Part shown: positions 9,021 through 17,846 of the stretch, in pieces
Position numbering within the stretch: the stretch's first letter is position 1
How the letters are laid out: each line of letters starts with the position of its first letter
Assembly: GCF_020515695.1 (NCBI RefSeq)
Contig: NZ_JAIWJA010000007.1
Span: 248,001 to 312,000, forward strand
Length of the DNA: 64,000 bases
Direction: 5' to 3'
Source of the DNA: Pseudomonas sp. MWU16-30317
GTDB taxonomy: Bacteria; Pseudomonadota; Gammaproteobacteria; Pseudomonadales; Pseudomonadaceae
The notes under the pieces: model-generated
Seen by the model: the letters and a program-made list of their open reading frames with translations, nothing else
Databases searched by the model: none
What the model was told of the DNA's origin: nothing
Position numbers and translations under genes: made by a program

Positions 9021-9533
9021 ATGCCTACCAGCTCCCCCTCGTCAGCTGAATCCCCCTACACCCCCGCTCGCAAATACCTGCATTGGCTGTCGGCGTTGAT
9101 CATTCTGTGGGCGACGTTCAGTGGGTTCGGGGTCGGTCTGCTGGCGCCAGATGACCCGCTGCGGGTGTGGGTCGAGAATCTCAATCCGCAGCTGACCAGC
9201 CTGTTCATTCCATTTTTCCTGATGCGGTTGTGGCTGTATCTGCGGGATCGCCATATCGAGGTGCATAACCGTGTGGCGGGCTTGGTGCATGGGTTGTTGT
9301 ATCTGATGATTTTCAGCGTACTGCTCAGTGGGGTGTTGATGATGACGCATCCGGTAAGGATGCTTTCGCTGGTGACGTTTCCGCAGTTGATCCATTCAAG
9401 TCAGGTGCTGGACCGCATCCATGAGGCGCATCATGTGCTGTGTGCACTGTTGGCGTTGCTGGTGGCGATGCACCTGGGGGCGGTGGCGGTGCATGCGCTG
9501 CGGGGGAAGTCAGTGTTGTACCGGATGCGGTGA
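9021..9533 (+). CDS. Cytochrome b561 family protein
   Basis: A 170-residue four-helix inner-membrane protein. Histidines that could hold two b hemes are visible in helix 1 (KYLHWLSALIILW), around VHGLLYLMIFSVLLSG, and in RIHEAHHVLCALLALLVAMHLGAV. The family passes electrons from the quinone pool, for example to dissipate superoxide. The start at 9021 follows the sequence TAACGGTAACCGCT with no clear Shine-Dalgarno sequence. The gene is monocistronic; the 210 bases before it hold no other open frame that looks real. Confidence 0.8.
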   Translation: MPTSSPSSAESPYTPARKYLHWLSALIILWATFSGFGVGLLAPDDPLRVWVENLNPQLTSLFIPFFLMRLWLYLRDRHIEVHNRVAGLVHGLLYLMIFSVLLSGVLMMTHPVRMLSLVTFPQLIHSSQVLDRIHEAHHVLCALLALLVAMHLGAVAVHALRGKSVLYRMR

Positions 9534-9792
9534 TCGCTTAGCGCTGCAAGATGTTATTGCTCGCGATGGGGCCCGTGGCATCAACTCAAGGTTCTCCCAC
9601 TTATAAACCCGGAAATCGCATCCACCTCGATGCAATAGCCACCTTTCGGTAACAATCTCGACACCTTCCAGCGAAAATCCCCACCACACGTCGCCCGCCC
9701 GTGAAACCTTTGCCATCAGTTAGTGTCACAAGGCCATCACCCTGTTAATCTACTAGAAAGCCTCTGCCGTGCACCATTCGAAGGCCACCTCC

Positions 9793-11577
9793 ATGCACAG
9801 TACCGATACTGCCGAATCCCAACGCCTGGCGGCTGTGCATGCGCTGCAATGGCTGGAAACCGCTCATAACGAGGATTTCCAGCGTATCTGCCGCTTGGCG
9901 GCGGCCTACTTCAAAGTGCCGACCGTATTAGTGTCACTGGTGGAGCAAGACCGCCAGTGGTTCCCGGCGCGTATTGGCTTCGCTGCCAGCGAAACGCCGA
10001 TCAATCAGTCGATCTGTGCCTTGACCATCCGCCAGAACGGCGTGATGCAGATCCCCGATGCCCGGCAGGATCCGCGGGTGTGCAACAACACGCTGGTCAC
10101 CGCCCCCGAAGGCATCCGTTTTTACGCCGGTGCGGCACTGCGCACCCGCTCGGGCTTCAATATCGGCAGCCTGTGCATCATCGACAAGCTTCCCCACGAA
10201 CTGGCCCCGGGCGATAGCCTGGTGCTGCAGGACATGGCCGAAATGGTCATGGCGCAGATCGAACAACGGCAGATGCTCGACACCCGCGACCCGGTCAGTG
10301 GCCTGCCCAATCTGCGCCAGTTCCTGACCGATACCCGCGGCGTGCATCTCGATTCTCGCGCCCCGGCGCGCGTGATGATGCTGATCGAGGCGGTGGACAA
10401 CCACTGGCAGCCCGACGACGGCGCCGACGACAATTTCAGCGCCCTGCGCTCCGGCGCCAAGCGCGTCAGTGACAAGCTGGCGCACATCCTCGAGGGTGTG
10501 GCGTGCCTGTACCAGCTCAGCGAGCAGCAGTTCTGCCTGATGCTGACCTGTCACCCCGATCGCCATCAGGAACTGACCAAGGCGCTGGTGGAGATGATCA
10601 CCCAGCCCTTCCCTACTCAGGATTTCCCCTTGGCACCGTGCACCCGCATCGGTGTCGCCTGTTGCCTGGACGGCAGCCAGTCGGTGGGCAATCTGCTGCG
10701 CAAGGCCATCCATGCCGCCAGCGCCGCCGAGCGCGCGCGCAGCCGCTGGCAGGCCTATGACGAAAGCCGCGCGCATATCCATCGGCGCGCCTTCAGCCTG
10801 GTCAACGATTTCAGCGCGGCCATGGAAGGCGGCGGCATGTATTTGGAATTCCAGCCGCGCTTCAACCTGCAGGATGGCCGGCAACTGGGCGCCGAAGCCC
10901 TGCTGCGCTGGCGCCACCAGCACTTCGGACCGGTGTCGCCGGCCGAATTCATCCCGTTGATCGAACGTGCCGGGCAGATCAACCACGTCACGCGCTGGGT
11001 CATCGATCGTTCGCTGGCGGCCGTTGCGCAGTGGGCGCATGACGACAGCAAAGTGTCGATCAACCTGTCGGCGCTGGACTTTCAAGGCATGGACATCGCT
11101 CAGACCCTGAGCCGTGCCTGCAAGCTGCATCAGGTACCTGCCGAGCGCATCGAGGTGGAGATCACCGAGGGCGAGTGGATTCGCGAAGCGCCGAATGTGA
11201 TCGGGCAATTGCAGCGGATTCGGGCGCTGGGCGTGGATGTCGCCATCGACGATTTCGGCACTGGCTACAGCAACTTCGCGTATCTGCGTGACATCCCGGC
11301 CAATGTGCTGAAGCTCGACCAATCGATCATCACCGACCTGGAAAACAAACCGCGTAACCGCGTGATCGCCCGCTCGGTGCTGCAACTGGCGCGCGAACTG
11401 GGGTACCGGACGGTGGCTGAAGGGATCGAAACGTTCAGAAGCTTGAGCCTGGTGAAGTCCTATGGCTGCCATGAGGCGCAGGGGTACTTCCTCAGTCGGC
11501 CGTTGCCGGCGGAGCGGCTGATGCGTGGTTACTCAGAGGATGCGGGTCAGGATTTCCCGTTGATTGCTTGCGGTTGA
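9793..11577 (+). CDS. GAF - degenerate GGDEF - EAL phosphodiesterase
   Basis: A soluble protein of about 594 residues. Residues ~15-165 form a GAF sensor domain. The next ~165 residues begin with DPVSGLPNLRQFL like a GGDEF domain, but the catalytic signature is replaced by YQLSEQQF, so cyclase activity is unlikely. Residues ~340-590 form an EAL domain with the key pieces intact: EALLRW, NLSA, VEITEGEW, DDFGTGYSNF, LKLDQS and AEGIE. It should therefore break down cyclic-di-GMP in response to the GAF ligand. A GTG at 9769 is an alternative start; ATG 9793 has AAGG eight bases upstream. Confidence 0.83.
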   Translation: MHSTDTAESQRLAAVHALQWLETAHNEDFQRICRLAAAYFKVPTVLVSLVEQDRQWFPARIGFAASETPINQSICALTIRQNGVMQIPDARQDPRVCNNTLVTAPEGIRFYAGAALRTRSGFNIGSLCIIDKLPHELAPGDSLVLQDMAEMVMAQIEQRQMLDTRDPVSGLPNLRQFLTDTRGVHLDSRAPARVMMLIEAVDNHWQPDDGADDNFSALRSGAKRVSDKLAHILEGVACLYQLSEQQFCLMLTCHPDRHQELTKALVEMITQPFPTQDFPLAPCTRIGVACCLDGSQSVGNLLRKAIHAASAAERARSRWQAYDESRAHIHRRAFSLVNDFSAAMEGGGMYLEFQPRFNLQDGRQLGAEALLRWRHQHFGPVSPAEFIPLIERAGQINHVTRWVIDRSLAAVAQWAHDDSKVSINLSALDFQGMDIAQTLSRACKLHQVPAERIEVEITEGEWIREAPNVIGQLQRIRALGVDVAIDDFGTGYSNFAYLRDIPANVLKLDQSIITDLENKPRNRVIARSVLQLARELGYRTVAEGIETFRSLSLVKSYGCHEAQGYFLSRPLPAERLMRGYSEDAGQDFPLIACG

Positions 11578-11608
11578 ACGCTTGCGGGCTTGGCGTTGCT
11601 TGATCCGG

Positions 11609-11709
11609 CGCCTTCGCCGCCGAACACGCACCCTGGCTCCCACAGTGTCGACAGTCCCAGCGTCGTACACCTGTGGAAGCGGGCTTGCGCGTTCGGCGGC
11701 GAACGGGCC
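11609..11709. repeat. Degenerate REP-type inverted repeat
   Basis: Imperfect arms (CCTTCGCCGCCGAACA...GGCTCCCACAG and CTGTGGAAGC...TTCGGCGGCGAAC) fill the gap between the EAL gene and gspD. It is related to, but more divergent than, the REP hairpins elsewhere in the window, and may serve as a terminator for the converging genes. Confidence 0.6.
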
Positions 11710-11726
11710 AGCCCTGATTCACCCCA

Positions 11727-14045
11727 TCAAGGCTTGAGCAACTGCATCTGCTGCCGGTAATCGTCGGTCACCTGCTGCGCCTGGCTGTTCCCCGTCACCA
11801 CGCGCGGCGTGATCAGCACGATCAACTCGGTACGCGCCTTCGACTTGGTGGTGCTGCCAAACAACCACTTGAGCCCCGGAATGCGCCCCAGATACGGCAC
11901 CGCTGTGCTGGTGTCGCTGTTGTCCTGCTTGATCAAGCCCCCCAACAACACCGTCTGACCACTCTGCACCGCCACCTGAGTCGCCACCGAACGTGCGGAA
12001 ATGGCCGGGTTGCTGTTGGTGGTGGTGACGTTACTGTAGTCGGCGTTGCTGACCTGCTGCTTGATGTCCATGTACACCAGGCCGCCCGGGTTGATGCGCG
12101 GCACCACATCGAGGATCACCCCGGTCTGCACGTATTCGACGCTGCTCAGGGTCGTGTCCGAGGTGGTGGTGTTGACCGAGGTCTGGTTGATCGGGATGTT
12201 CTCGCCCACCTGGATCTGCGCCTGCTGGTTGTTCATTACCACCAACGACGGCGCCGACAGCACCTGGGTGCGGCCATTGCTCTCCAGCGCATGCAAGGCC
12301 ACTTGCAGATTCTTGCTGACGAACGAGTAGAACAGCGAATCGGTGCTGGCTAACGCTGCGCCGCCACTGCCCAGCGCGCCTTGGCTGCCCGAGGTATTGG
12401 ATACCGTGGTGCTGGAAGAGTTACCGGCCAGGCGCCCGAGGTACCACTGCACGCCCATGTCCAGTTCACCGGTGAGGTTGACCTCGAGGATGCGCGTTTC
12501 GATCTGCACCTGCATGGGCGGATTGTCGAGGCGCTTGATGGCGCCTTCGATCTCCGTCCACTGTGCCGGGCGGGTGCGAATCAACAGTTGGTTGCTGCTC
12601 TTTTGCGCGGTGATGCGGGTGCTTTGGTCGAGGCTTTTTGCGGTGCCTTGGCTGCCGGCCGAATCACTGCTGCTGCCATCGCTGCCATCGCTGCTGGCGG
12701 TGCCGTCCTGATCGCTGTCGTCGTCGCTGCTCTGCTCGCTGCCGACGCTTTGCATGCTGTTGCCGTTGCTGCTGTTGAGGCCCTGGCCACTGCTGCCATT
12801 GAGGCCGCCGCTGCTCAGGCCACCGCTGGTGCCCGAGCTGTTGTTGCTGTTCAGCGAGGACAGGCTGGTGGTGCGCACACCCGGCGCAACCTTGGCGGCG
12901 CTGTCGTCCTTGATCTCGCCGTTGCCGTAGATCTGGCGCAGGTACTTGGCCAGGTCCGTGGCCTTCATGTTGCGCACGTCGTAGACGTACAGCTGCGGCT
13001 CGTTGCCACCGCCCTCGTCAATGGTGTGAATCCAGTCGCCGACTTCGCTCAGGTACTGCGGTTGCGACGAGATGGCGACCACCGAGTTGGTCCGCTCGAT
13101 CGGCAAGAAGTGCACCATGCCGGCCAGCGGCATGCCGCTGTCGGGGCCGAACATTTTTTGCAGTTGCGGCATCAATTCGCCGACGGTGGCGCGCTGCAGG
13201 CCGTACACGCCGATGGACATGCCCTTGAGCCAGTCGACATCGAAGGTATTGATGGTGTCCTGGTAGTTGGCCAGCTCTTCGGGCGTACCGGCCAGGCTGA
13301 GCACGTTGCGGGCAGGGTCCACCAGCAGGAAGGCGTTCTCGCGGGCGAAGGGCTTGAGCAGTTTCTGCATCTCGGTGGCGGAGATGTAGCGCAGGCTGAA
13401 CAAGCGCGCCGATAGGCCATTGGCCGGCCGCGCGGAGGCCAGCGTCGGCGTGAGTTTGCCACTCACCGCCTGGTTGGCCGGCAGGATCACGTAGCGGTTG
13501 CCCTGACGAATCATGGCGTTGTTGGTCCAGGACAGCAGGGTCTCGAGGATCGACAGCGCCTCGGTCTTGTTGACCGGCTGCGAGGTGGAGAAGCTGACGT
13601 CGCCGGTCACACCCTGGGCGATGCTGTAGTTCTCGTGCATCAGGTCGCCCATGACGCTGTTGATCACCGCTTCGATCGGCTGGTTGGTGAAGTTGAACAT
13701 GATGTCGCCGGACGCCTGCCCTCCCTGGCCTGGCGTGCTGGCCGGCAGCGCCGTGGCGCGACTCGGCGCGGTGTGCACGAAGCTCTGGTTGCCGCGGATG
13801 ATCTGCTGGCGTGCGCGACTCGCGGCCGGTGTGGCGGCGTCGTTGACCGGCGTGGCCAGCGGTGTGTCGTCCACTGCCGAGCGCTGGTCGCCGGTGCCGC
13901 GCAGGGCCTCGTGCATCAGCGCCGGATCGTTCTCGGTGCGGGTCGAAGGCATCGCGCAACCGGCAAGGGCGACGGCGGCGGCCAGGCAAAGCAGGGGGGT
14001 GCGCAAGGTGGCTATGTTACTGACTCCTGAGGGGATGATGTTCAT
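11727..14045 (-). CDS. gspD: Type II secretion system secretin GspD
   Basis: A 772-residue outer-membrane secretin. It begins MNIIPSG with a lipoprotein signal ending in the lipobox LAGC, so it is probably lipidated and may not need a pilotin. N0-N3 ring domains follow (about residues 110-480). A serine/glycine/aspartate-rich insert lies in the N3 region (about 410-490), then the beta-barrel domain with VPYLGRIPGLKWLFGS. The ATG at 14045 overlaps the gspC stop as ATGA; the open frame continues upstream to 14294 but lacks a start signal there. It is the last gene of the secretion operon. Confidence 0.93.
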   Translation of the reverse strand: MNIIPSGVSNIATLRTPLLCLAAAVALAGCAMPSTRTENDPALMHEALRGTGDQRSAVDDTPLATPVNDAATPAASRARQQIIRGNQSFVHTAPSRATALPASTPGQGGQASGDIMFNFTNQPIEAVINSVMGDLMHENYSIAQGVTGDVSFSTSQPVNKTEALSILETLLSWTNNAMIRQGNRYVILPANQAVSGKLTPTLASARPANGLSARLFSLRYISATEMQKLLKPFARENAFLLVDPARNVLSLAGTPEELANYQDTINTFDVDWLKGMSIGVYGLQRATVGELMPQLQKMFGPDSGMPLAGMVHFLPIERTNSVVAISSQPQYLSEVGDWIHTIDEGGGNEPQLYVYDVRNMKATDLAKYLRQIYGNGEIKDDSAAKVAPGVRTTSLSSLNSNNSSGTSGGLSSGGLNGSSGQGLNSSNGNSMQSVGSEQSSDDDSDQDGTASSDGSDGSSSDSAGSQGTAKSLDQSTRITAQKSSNQLLIRTRPAQWTEIEGAIKRLDNPPMQVQIETRILEVNLTGELDMGVQWYLGRLAGNSSSTTVSNTSGSQGALGSGGAALASTDSLFYSFVSKNLQVALHALESNGRTQVLSAPSLVVMNNQQAQIQVGENIPINQTSVNTTTSDTTLSSVEYVQTGVILDVVPRINPGGLVYMDIKQQVSNADYSNVTTTNSNPAISARSVATQVAVQSGQTVLLGGLIKQDNSDTSTAVPYLGRIPGLKWLFGSTTKSKARTELIVLITPRVVTGNSQAQQVTDDYRQQMQLLKP

Positions 14046-14602
14046 GGTGCGGTCACTGGAGGCTCGGCCTCTTGAGGCGCATCCGTGTGCACGACTGATG
14101 GGGCGGGAAGCTTGGGGCCCGATGCGGCATCGGGCGGCGGCAGGCGCAAGGTCGGCAGGCTCAGCTGACGGGTCTGACCTTGGTGAACGAAGGTCGCCTG
14201 GCGCGGGGTCAGCGCTTGCAGCTGCCAACCGTTGTCGAGGCTGGCGCCGACTTTCAATTTGAGGCTGCGCGAGCCTTCGCGCAGCAGTGCCCATTGGGCG
14301 GCGCCGTCGAGCACCACACCGCTGAGGCTCAGGCCCGCGAGCCCGGTGTCGGCGGCGCGCTCGCCCGCCGGATCACCTTGGCGCGAAGGGCTGAACAGTG
14401 GCTGCTGCCAGATGAGCGCGAGGCGTTGCTCAGCCAGCTCCGGCATGGCCAGCGGACGAGCGTTGGCGTTGCTCATCGGCGGCGCGTCGGTGGGCGCCAG
14501 CCATTGAGGGTCTTGCCCGCTGCCGGTGAGCAGCATGGCCAACAGCACCGAGAGCAACACACAGGGGATCAGCAACAGCGGATTGAAGGGCAGCGTTTTC
14601 AT
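14042..14602 (-). CDS. gspC: Type II secretion protein GspC/N-like (XcpP-type)
   Basis: A 186-residue inner-membrane protein with one N-terminal span (LLLIPCVLLSVLLAMLLTG). Its periplasmic homology region (LSLSGVVLDGAAQWALLREGSRSLKLKVG) resembles the HR domain of GspC and PilP, which contacts the secretin N0 domain. It is shorter than classical GspC and has no PDZ domain; the tail is Pro/Ala-rich. It overlaps both neighbours by four bases. Confidence 0.8.
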   Translation of the reverse strand: MKTLPFNPLLLIPCVLLSVLLAMLLTGSGQDPQWLAPTDAPPMSNANARPLAMPELAEQRLALIWQQPLFSPSRQGDPAGERAADTGLAGLSLSGVVLDGAAQWALLREGSRSLKLKVGASLDNGWQLQALTPRQATFVHQGQTRQLSLPTLRLPPPDAASGPKLPAPSVVHTDAPQEAEPPVTAP

Positions 14603-15210
14603 CGGGCGACCTCCTTTGCCGCTGCCGGCTGCAGATAGCCGCTCACCAGCAGATGCACACGCAGGCGACCGGGGCCACCCGTGGCTGGCGCGGTGCTGTT
14701 GCGACGAATGCTCAGGCTGTCGACGAACAGCGCCGGCTGGCTGTATTCGATGTCATGTAAAAGATGCCCGAGGGGTTCGGCGGCGCAGTCCAGGGTCAGG
14801 CTGACTTTGACCTGACGATAGGGCTGAGCGCTGTCCTGCTCCGGGGTGATCGGCATGCGTTGGGTCAGTTCGCAGCCGGGGCCTTCGTCGGCGTGGGCCT
14901 TGATCAATTCGACGCTGTGCTGCATCAACTGCGCGGCCACGGCGCTGAGATCGTCACCGGGCAGCAGGCTGCTGCGGCTGGCAGGATCGCGGCGCGCCTG
15001 TTCGAGCTGCTGCTGCAGCAAGGTTTTTTGCGCCAGCTGGCCGGCGTAGCGTTGTTGCTGTTCGCGCAGGTCCTGCAACTGGTCGTCGATATCGCTCAAC
15101 GGGCCAGTGAACCAGCTTTGCACCAGCAACCACCATGCTGCCCATAGCAGCAGGGCGAGGACGATGACCGCAGCGCCGCGGCGCTCGCGGGCGTTAAGCG
15201 GACGGCGCAT
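14599..15210 (-). CDS. gspM: Type II secretion protein GspM
   Basis: About 203 residues: a short basic cytoplasmic tail (MRRPLNARERR), one membrane span (AAVIVLALLLWAAWWLLVQSW), a coiled coil (DIDDQLQDLREQQQRY...) and a ferredoxin-like periplasmic domain. This is the GspM layout (T2SSM_b type), which pairs with GspL in the assembly platform. The start at 15210 is set by AGGAGG six bases upstream, and it overlaps gspL by 17 bases. Confidence 0.82.
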   Translation of the reverse strand: MRRPLNARERRGAAVIVLALLLWAAWWLLVQSWFTGPLSDIDDQLQDLREQQQRYAGQLAQKTLLQQQLEQARRDPASRSSLLPGDDLSAVAAQLMQHSVELIKAHADEGPGCELTQRMPITPEQDSAQPYRQVKVSLTLDCAAEPLGHLLHDIEYSQPALFVDSLSIRRNSTAPATGGPGRLRVHLLVSGYLQPAAAKEVAR

Positions 15211-16279
15211 CGGCGGCCTCCTTGCGCAGATGGGCACGCAGCGAAAAGTGATCCTTGCCAGTGTCGGCGTCGGGTTGAATGATGCCTTGGAACTGCGCGT
15301 CGACCAGGCTGTGGCAGCCCTTGACGCGGTTGATCAGATCACTGGCACTGGCGCTCTGGCCCGACAGCGTGACGTCGCCGCTGTCGCTGACCTCGAGCTG
15401 CTCGAGCCAGGTGTCGGCGCCCAGGCAGTCGGTGAGGTCGGCGAGCACCTGGGTCAGCGCTGGCTGTGCCAGTTTGCGTTGCGCCAGGTAGCGCGCGGCG
15501 CCGCGGGTATTGAGCAGTTCGCTGCGCAGTCGCTGCAGTTGCGCGACCTGCTGGCGCTGCTCGGCGACGCTGTTTTGCATGTCGTCCAATAGTGTTTGCC
15601 GGGCGTCGAGCCATAGCAGCATGCAGCCCAGCAGCAGCGTGGCGCTGATCGCCAGCAACCAGCGATCGATGCGGTTGCCGGCACGCTGTTTCGGCCGGGC
15701 GTGGGCGGGCAGCAGATCGATGCCGAGCGGCGTGCCGTGGGCATCGCGGACATCTACGGCTTGCAGAACGAGGCCCTGTTGCTGGCATTCATCGAGGATG
15801 GCTTGCAGGCGCTCGCGCAGGATCGCGACCAGCACGACTTTAGCCTGATGCTTGTCACGGCTGACGACCTTGGCGTCGAAATACAGTTGAGTGGCGTTGA
15901 AGGGGGTGTGTTTGTCCAGCTCGAAACCGAGGACGTCGCGCAGGTTGCGGGTGGCGATGACGGGGACACTGAGGTGTTGGATCAGCACGGTGCTGGCGGG
16001 CAGCAGCAAAATATGCCGGGCACCGGACAGAGTGGACGAAACGCCTTCCCTTGTAGGAGCTCCCACAAGCGCCGCATCGCCTAGGCTCAGCGGCCAGTCG
16101 AGCGTGCGGATCTGTGGCCCGCTGCCCATACGCGCACGCCAACGCGCCGGCAGCACGCCGTGCAGCTCGCTCAGCCACAAGCGCCAATAGCGCTGCGCCG
16201 GGCTGCCGCGCCAATGGCCGAGCAGGCGTTCGACCTGGGCTCGAAGCGGTGCCAGGGCGGTGGAATTCAATGGGTTCAT
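15194..16279 (-). CDS. gspL: Type II secretion protein GspL (PilN-domain type)
   Basis: About 361 residues. The N-terminal 220 residues are cytoplasmic and GspL/PilM-like (LLLPASTVLIQHLSVP...VLGFELDKHTPF); one membrane span follows (WLLAISATLLLGCMLLWL), then a coiled coil and a small periplasmic PilN-like domain. GspL connects the ATPase GspE to the membrane platform. The start at 16279 overlaps the gspK stop as ATGA. A near-palindrome at 16050-16069 inside the gene resembles a collapsed REP end. Confidence 0.82.
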   Translation of the reverse strand: MNPLNSTALAPLRAQVERLLGHWRGSPAQRYWRLWLSELHGVLPARWRARMGSGPQIRTLDWPLSLGDAALVGAPTREGVSSTLSGARHILLLPASTVLIQHLSVPVIATRNLRDVLGFELDKHTPFNATQLYFDAKVVSRDKHQAKVVLVAILRERLQAILDECQQQGLVLQAVDVRDAHGTPLGIDLLPAHARPKQRAGNRIDRWLLAISATLLLGCMLLWLDARQTLLDDMQNSVAEQRQQVAQLQRLRSELLNTRGAARYLAQRKLAQPALTQVLADLTDCLGADTWLEQLEVSDSGDVTLSGQSASASDLINRVKGCHSLVDAQFQGIIQPDADTGKDHFSLRAHLRKEAADAPSA

Positions 16280-17145
16280 TCTTGCCAACGCAGGACCCGG
16301 TAAGGCCGCGTCCCCTCCTTCGATGCATTAAGTAACAGGGTCACGCCCAGCGTCGTGGTGAAACCGTCGGGCAGGCGTGCCTGGCTATATAGCGTGAGAA
16401 TCGGGCCTTGATCGCCGACCAGCGGGATGCCTTTGGCCAAGCCCAGGGCGCGCTTGAGCTGCGGGCTGGCGAAGGCGGCGTCGGGGCTGTCAAGGCCGCT
16501 CCACAGGGTGATGTCGGGGAGTAATGCGCCGTAGAGCGCCTCGGTCATGCCGGGCAGTTCGCGGGCTTCTTCGAGCAGGCGCAGCGGTGCCTGGCCAGCG
16601 CCGCGGCGCTGCTCAAGGGCGCGTTCAAGGTCATCGGCGAGGGGGTTCGGAGCGCCGACAGCCTTGAGCAGACGGCCGAAATCCGCAGCGGCGCCCGCGT
16701 TCAGATCCAGCTTGCCGCGCTCGCTGAACACGCTGATTTGCAGGGCACTGCCGTCGAAGTTCAAACCGTGGGGTTGGCCGTCGGCGAGCCATTGGCGGCG
16801 CGGATCGTGATCGAGCAAGGCGGCCACGGCGACGCCTACCCCGGCCTCGGCGGCGAACAGCGCTTGGGTGTGCTGATGTTGCCAGAGCGCCTGGCGGGTT
16901 TCGAGACGCACCCAACCGGCCAGGCCAGCGAGCAGGACGCTGAGCAAAGCCAGAACCCAGAGCACGACCAATAGCGCTATGCCGCGCTGGCGGTGGGCGT
17001 TGTGTGGCCAAGGTTGGAACGGCTTCAGCAGCGCGGGCCTCTTCGCGGGCAAGCCTTGCTCCCACAGGGAGGCGACTGCGGTGCAGCCGGCACTGTGGGA
17101 GCAAGGCTCGCCCGCGAAGGGGCCGGTAAGGATATGCACAGACAT
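16276..17145 (-). CDS. gspK: Type II secretion minor pseudopilin GspK, REP in leader
   Basis: The mature part begins after HRQRG with IALLVVLWVLALLSVLLAGL, the GspK membrane helix, followed by the alpha-helical insert typical of GspK, the pseudopilus tip protein. The ATG at 17145 overlaps the gspJ stop (TGATG) and gives a 55-residue leader instead of the usual handful of residues. Most of that leader is encoded by a REP hairpin inserted in frame. An internal TTG at 17052, with GGGAG upstream inside the REP, would give a leader of about 24 residues. The mature protein looks intact. Confidence 0.85.
   Translation of the reverse strand: MSVHILTGPFAGEPCSHSAGCTAVASLWEQGLPAKRPALLKPFQPWPHNAHRQRGIALLVVLWVLALLSVLLAGLAGWVRLETRQALWQHQHTQALFAAEAGVGVAVAALLDHDPRRQWLADGQPHGLNFDGSALQISVFSERGKLDLNAGAAADFGRLLKAVGAPNPLADDLERALEQRRGAGQAPLRLLEEARELPGMTEALYGALLPDITLWSGLDSPDAAFASPQLKRALGLAKGIPLVGDQGPILTLYSQARLPDGFTTTLGVTLLLNASKEGTRPYRVLRWQE
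17037..17124. repeat. REP inverted-repeat pair inside the gspK 5' end
   Basis: The arms GGCCTCTTCGCGGGCAAGCC...TTGCTCCCACAG and CTGTGGGAGC...CGCGAAGGGGCC face each other around about 25 bases. It is the same element type as at 18238-18327 and 25686-25757, but here it lies within coding sequence and is read through in frame. Confidence 0.9.
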
Positions 17146-17846
17146 CACTGCCCACCCGCCTGTGCCGACAAGTCCAGCTTCAGTGCGACGCTCTGCAAGG
17201 TCCACGGCACCGGGCCGCCGAGGGTGGCGTCGATACGCACCGCCTGCGGCAGGCGGGCCGGCCATGGCCATTGCTCCAGCCAGCCGCTCGGTTGCCCCGT
17301 CGGCGTAGTGCCGCGGTAGCTCAGGTGCAGCGCCTTGACGTCATGCAGCAAGACCTGCGGCTCGCCGAATGCGTGGAGCGTCTGCCCGTCGAGCTGTGCC
17401 AGATCAACCACCAAGCGATGGTTCTGCCAACTGAATTGATGCTGATACAGGCCGCCCCCCATATGGCTCGGCAGCGGCGCATAAAACCTCATGCTCTGCG
17501 CCGAGCCCTGGAATATCTGCGGTGCTTGCGCGTCCGGCGAACCCGCGGCCAATGGTAGCGCCTGGCTGATCGAGCGACGTAAAAACCCTTGGCTGGCACG
17601 GACTTCATCCAGCCGCGTGCTGTAGCGATCGGCCTTGGCCACCGCGCGATTGGCACCGACGATCGCGCCGCCGATCAGCGTCAGCATCACCCCGAGCAGG
17701 CTGATCACGATGAGAATTTCGAGCAGGGTGAAGCCGGCGCTGCGGCGCATCGCGGGATGCTGCCTTGAACTGCCGAGGCGCACGGGGGGGTGTATCCACT
17801 GGGCACGCGGGCATGCCGATGGTCGAAGTTCGCTGCGGTGTTTCAC
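17145..17846 (-). CDS. gspJ: Type II secretion minor pseudopilin GspJ
   Basis: The prepilin motif MRRSAG/FTLLEILIVISLLGVML (Gly-1, Phe+1, Glu+5) is followed by a globular domain of GspJ type with the family's QHQFSWQNHRLVVDLAQ region. Two starts are possible: GTG at 17846 overlapping the gspI stop (GTGA), giving a 38-residue leader, or ATG at 17750, giving a normal six-residue leader but with only a weak ribosome site. The second makes a standard pseudopilin; the first fits the coupled overlaps of this operon. The full frame is listed. Confidence 0.85.
   Translation of the reverse strand: MKHRSELRPSACPRAQWIHPPVRLGSSRQHPAMRRSAGFTLLEILIVISLLGVMLTLIGGAIVGANRAVAKADRYSTRLDEVRASQGFLRRSISQALPLAAGSPDAQAPQIFQGSAQSMRFYAPLPSHMGGGLYQHQFSWQNHRLVVDLAQLDGQTLHAFGEPQVLLHDVKALHLSYRGTTPTGQPSGWLEQWPWPARLPQAVRIDATLGGPVPWTLQSVALKLDLSAQAGGQ

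Noticed and set aside
9934..11472. A 512-codon antisense frame opposite the EAL protein
   Set aside because: Shadow frame: the plus-strand protein has intact GAF and EAL motifs, while the antisense product is repetitive His/Gln/Arg sequence.
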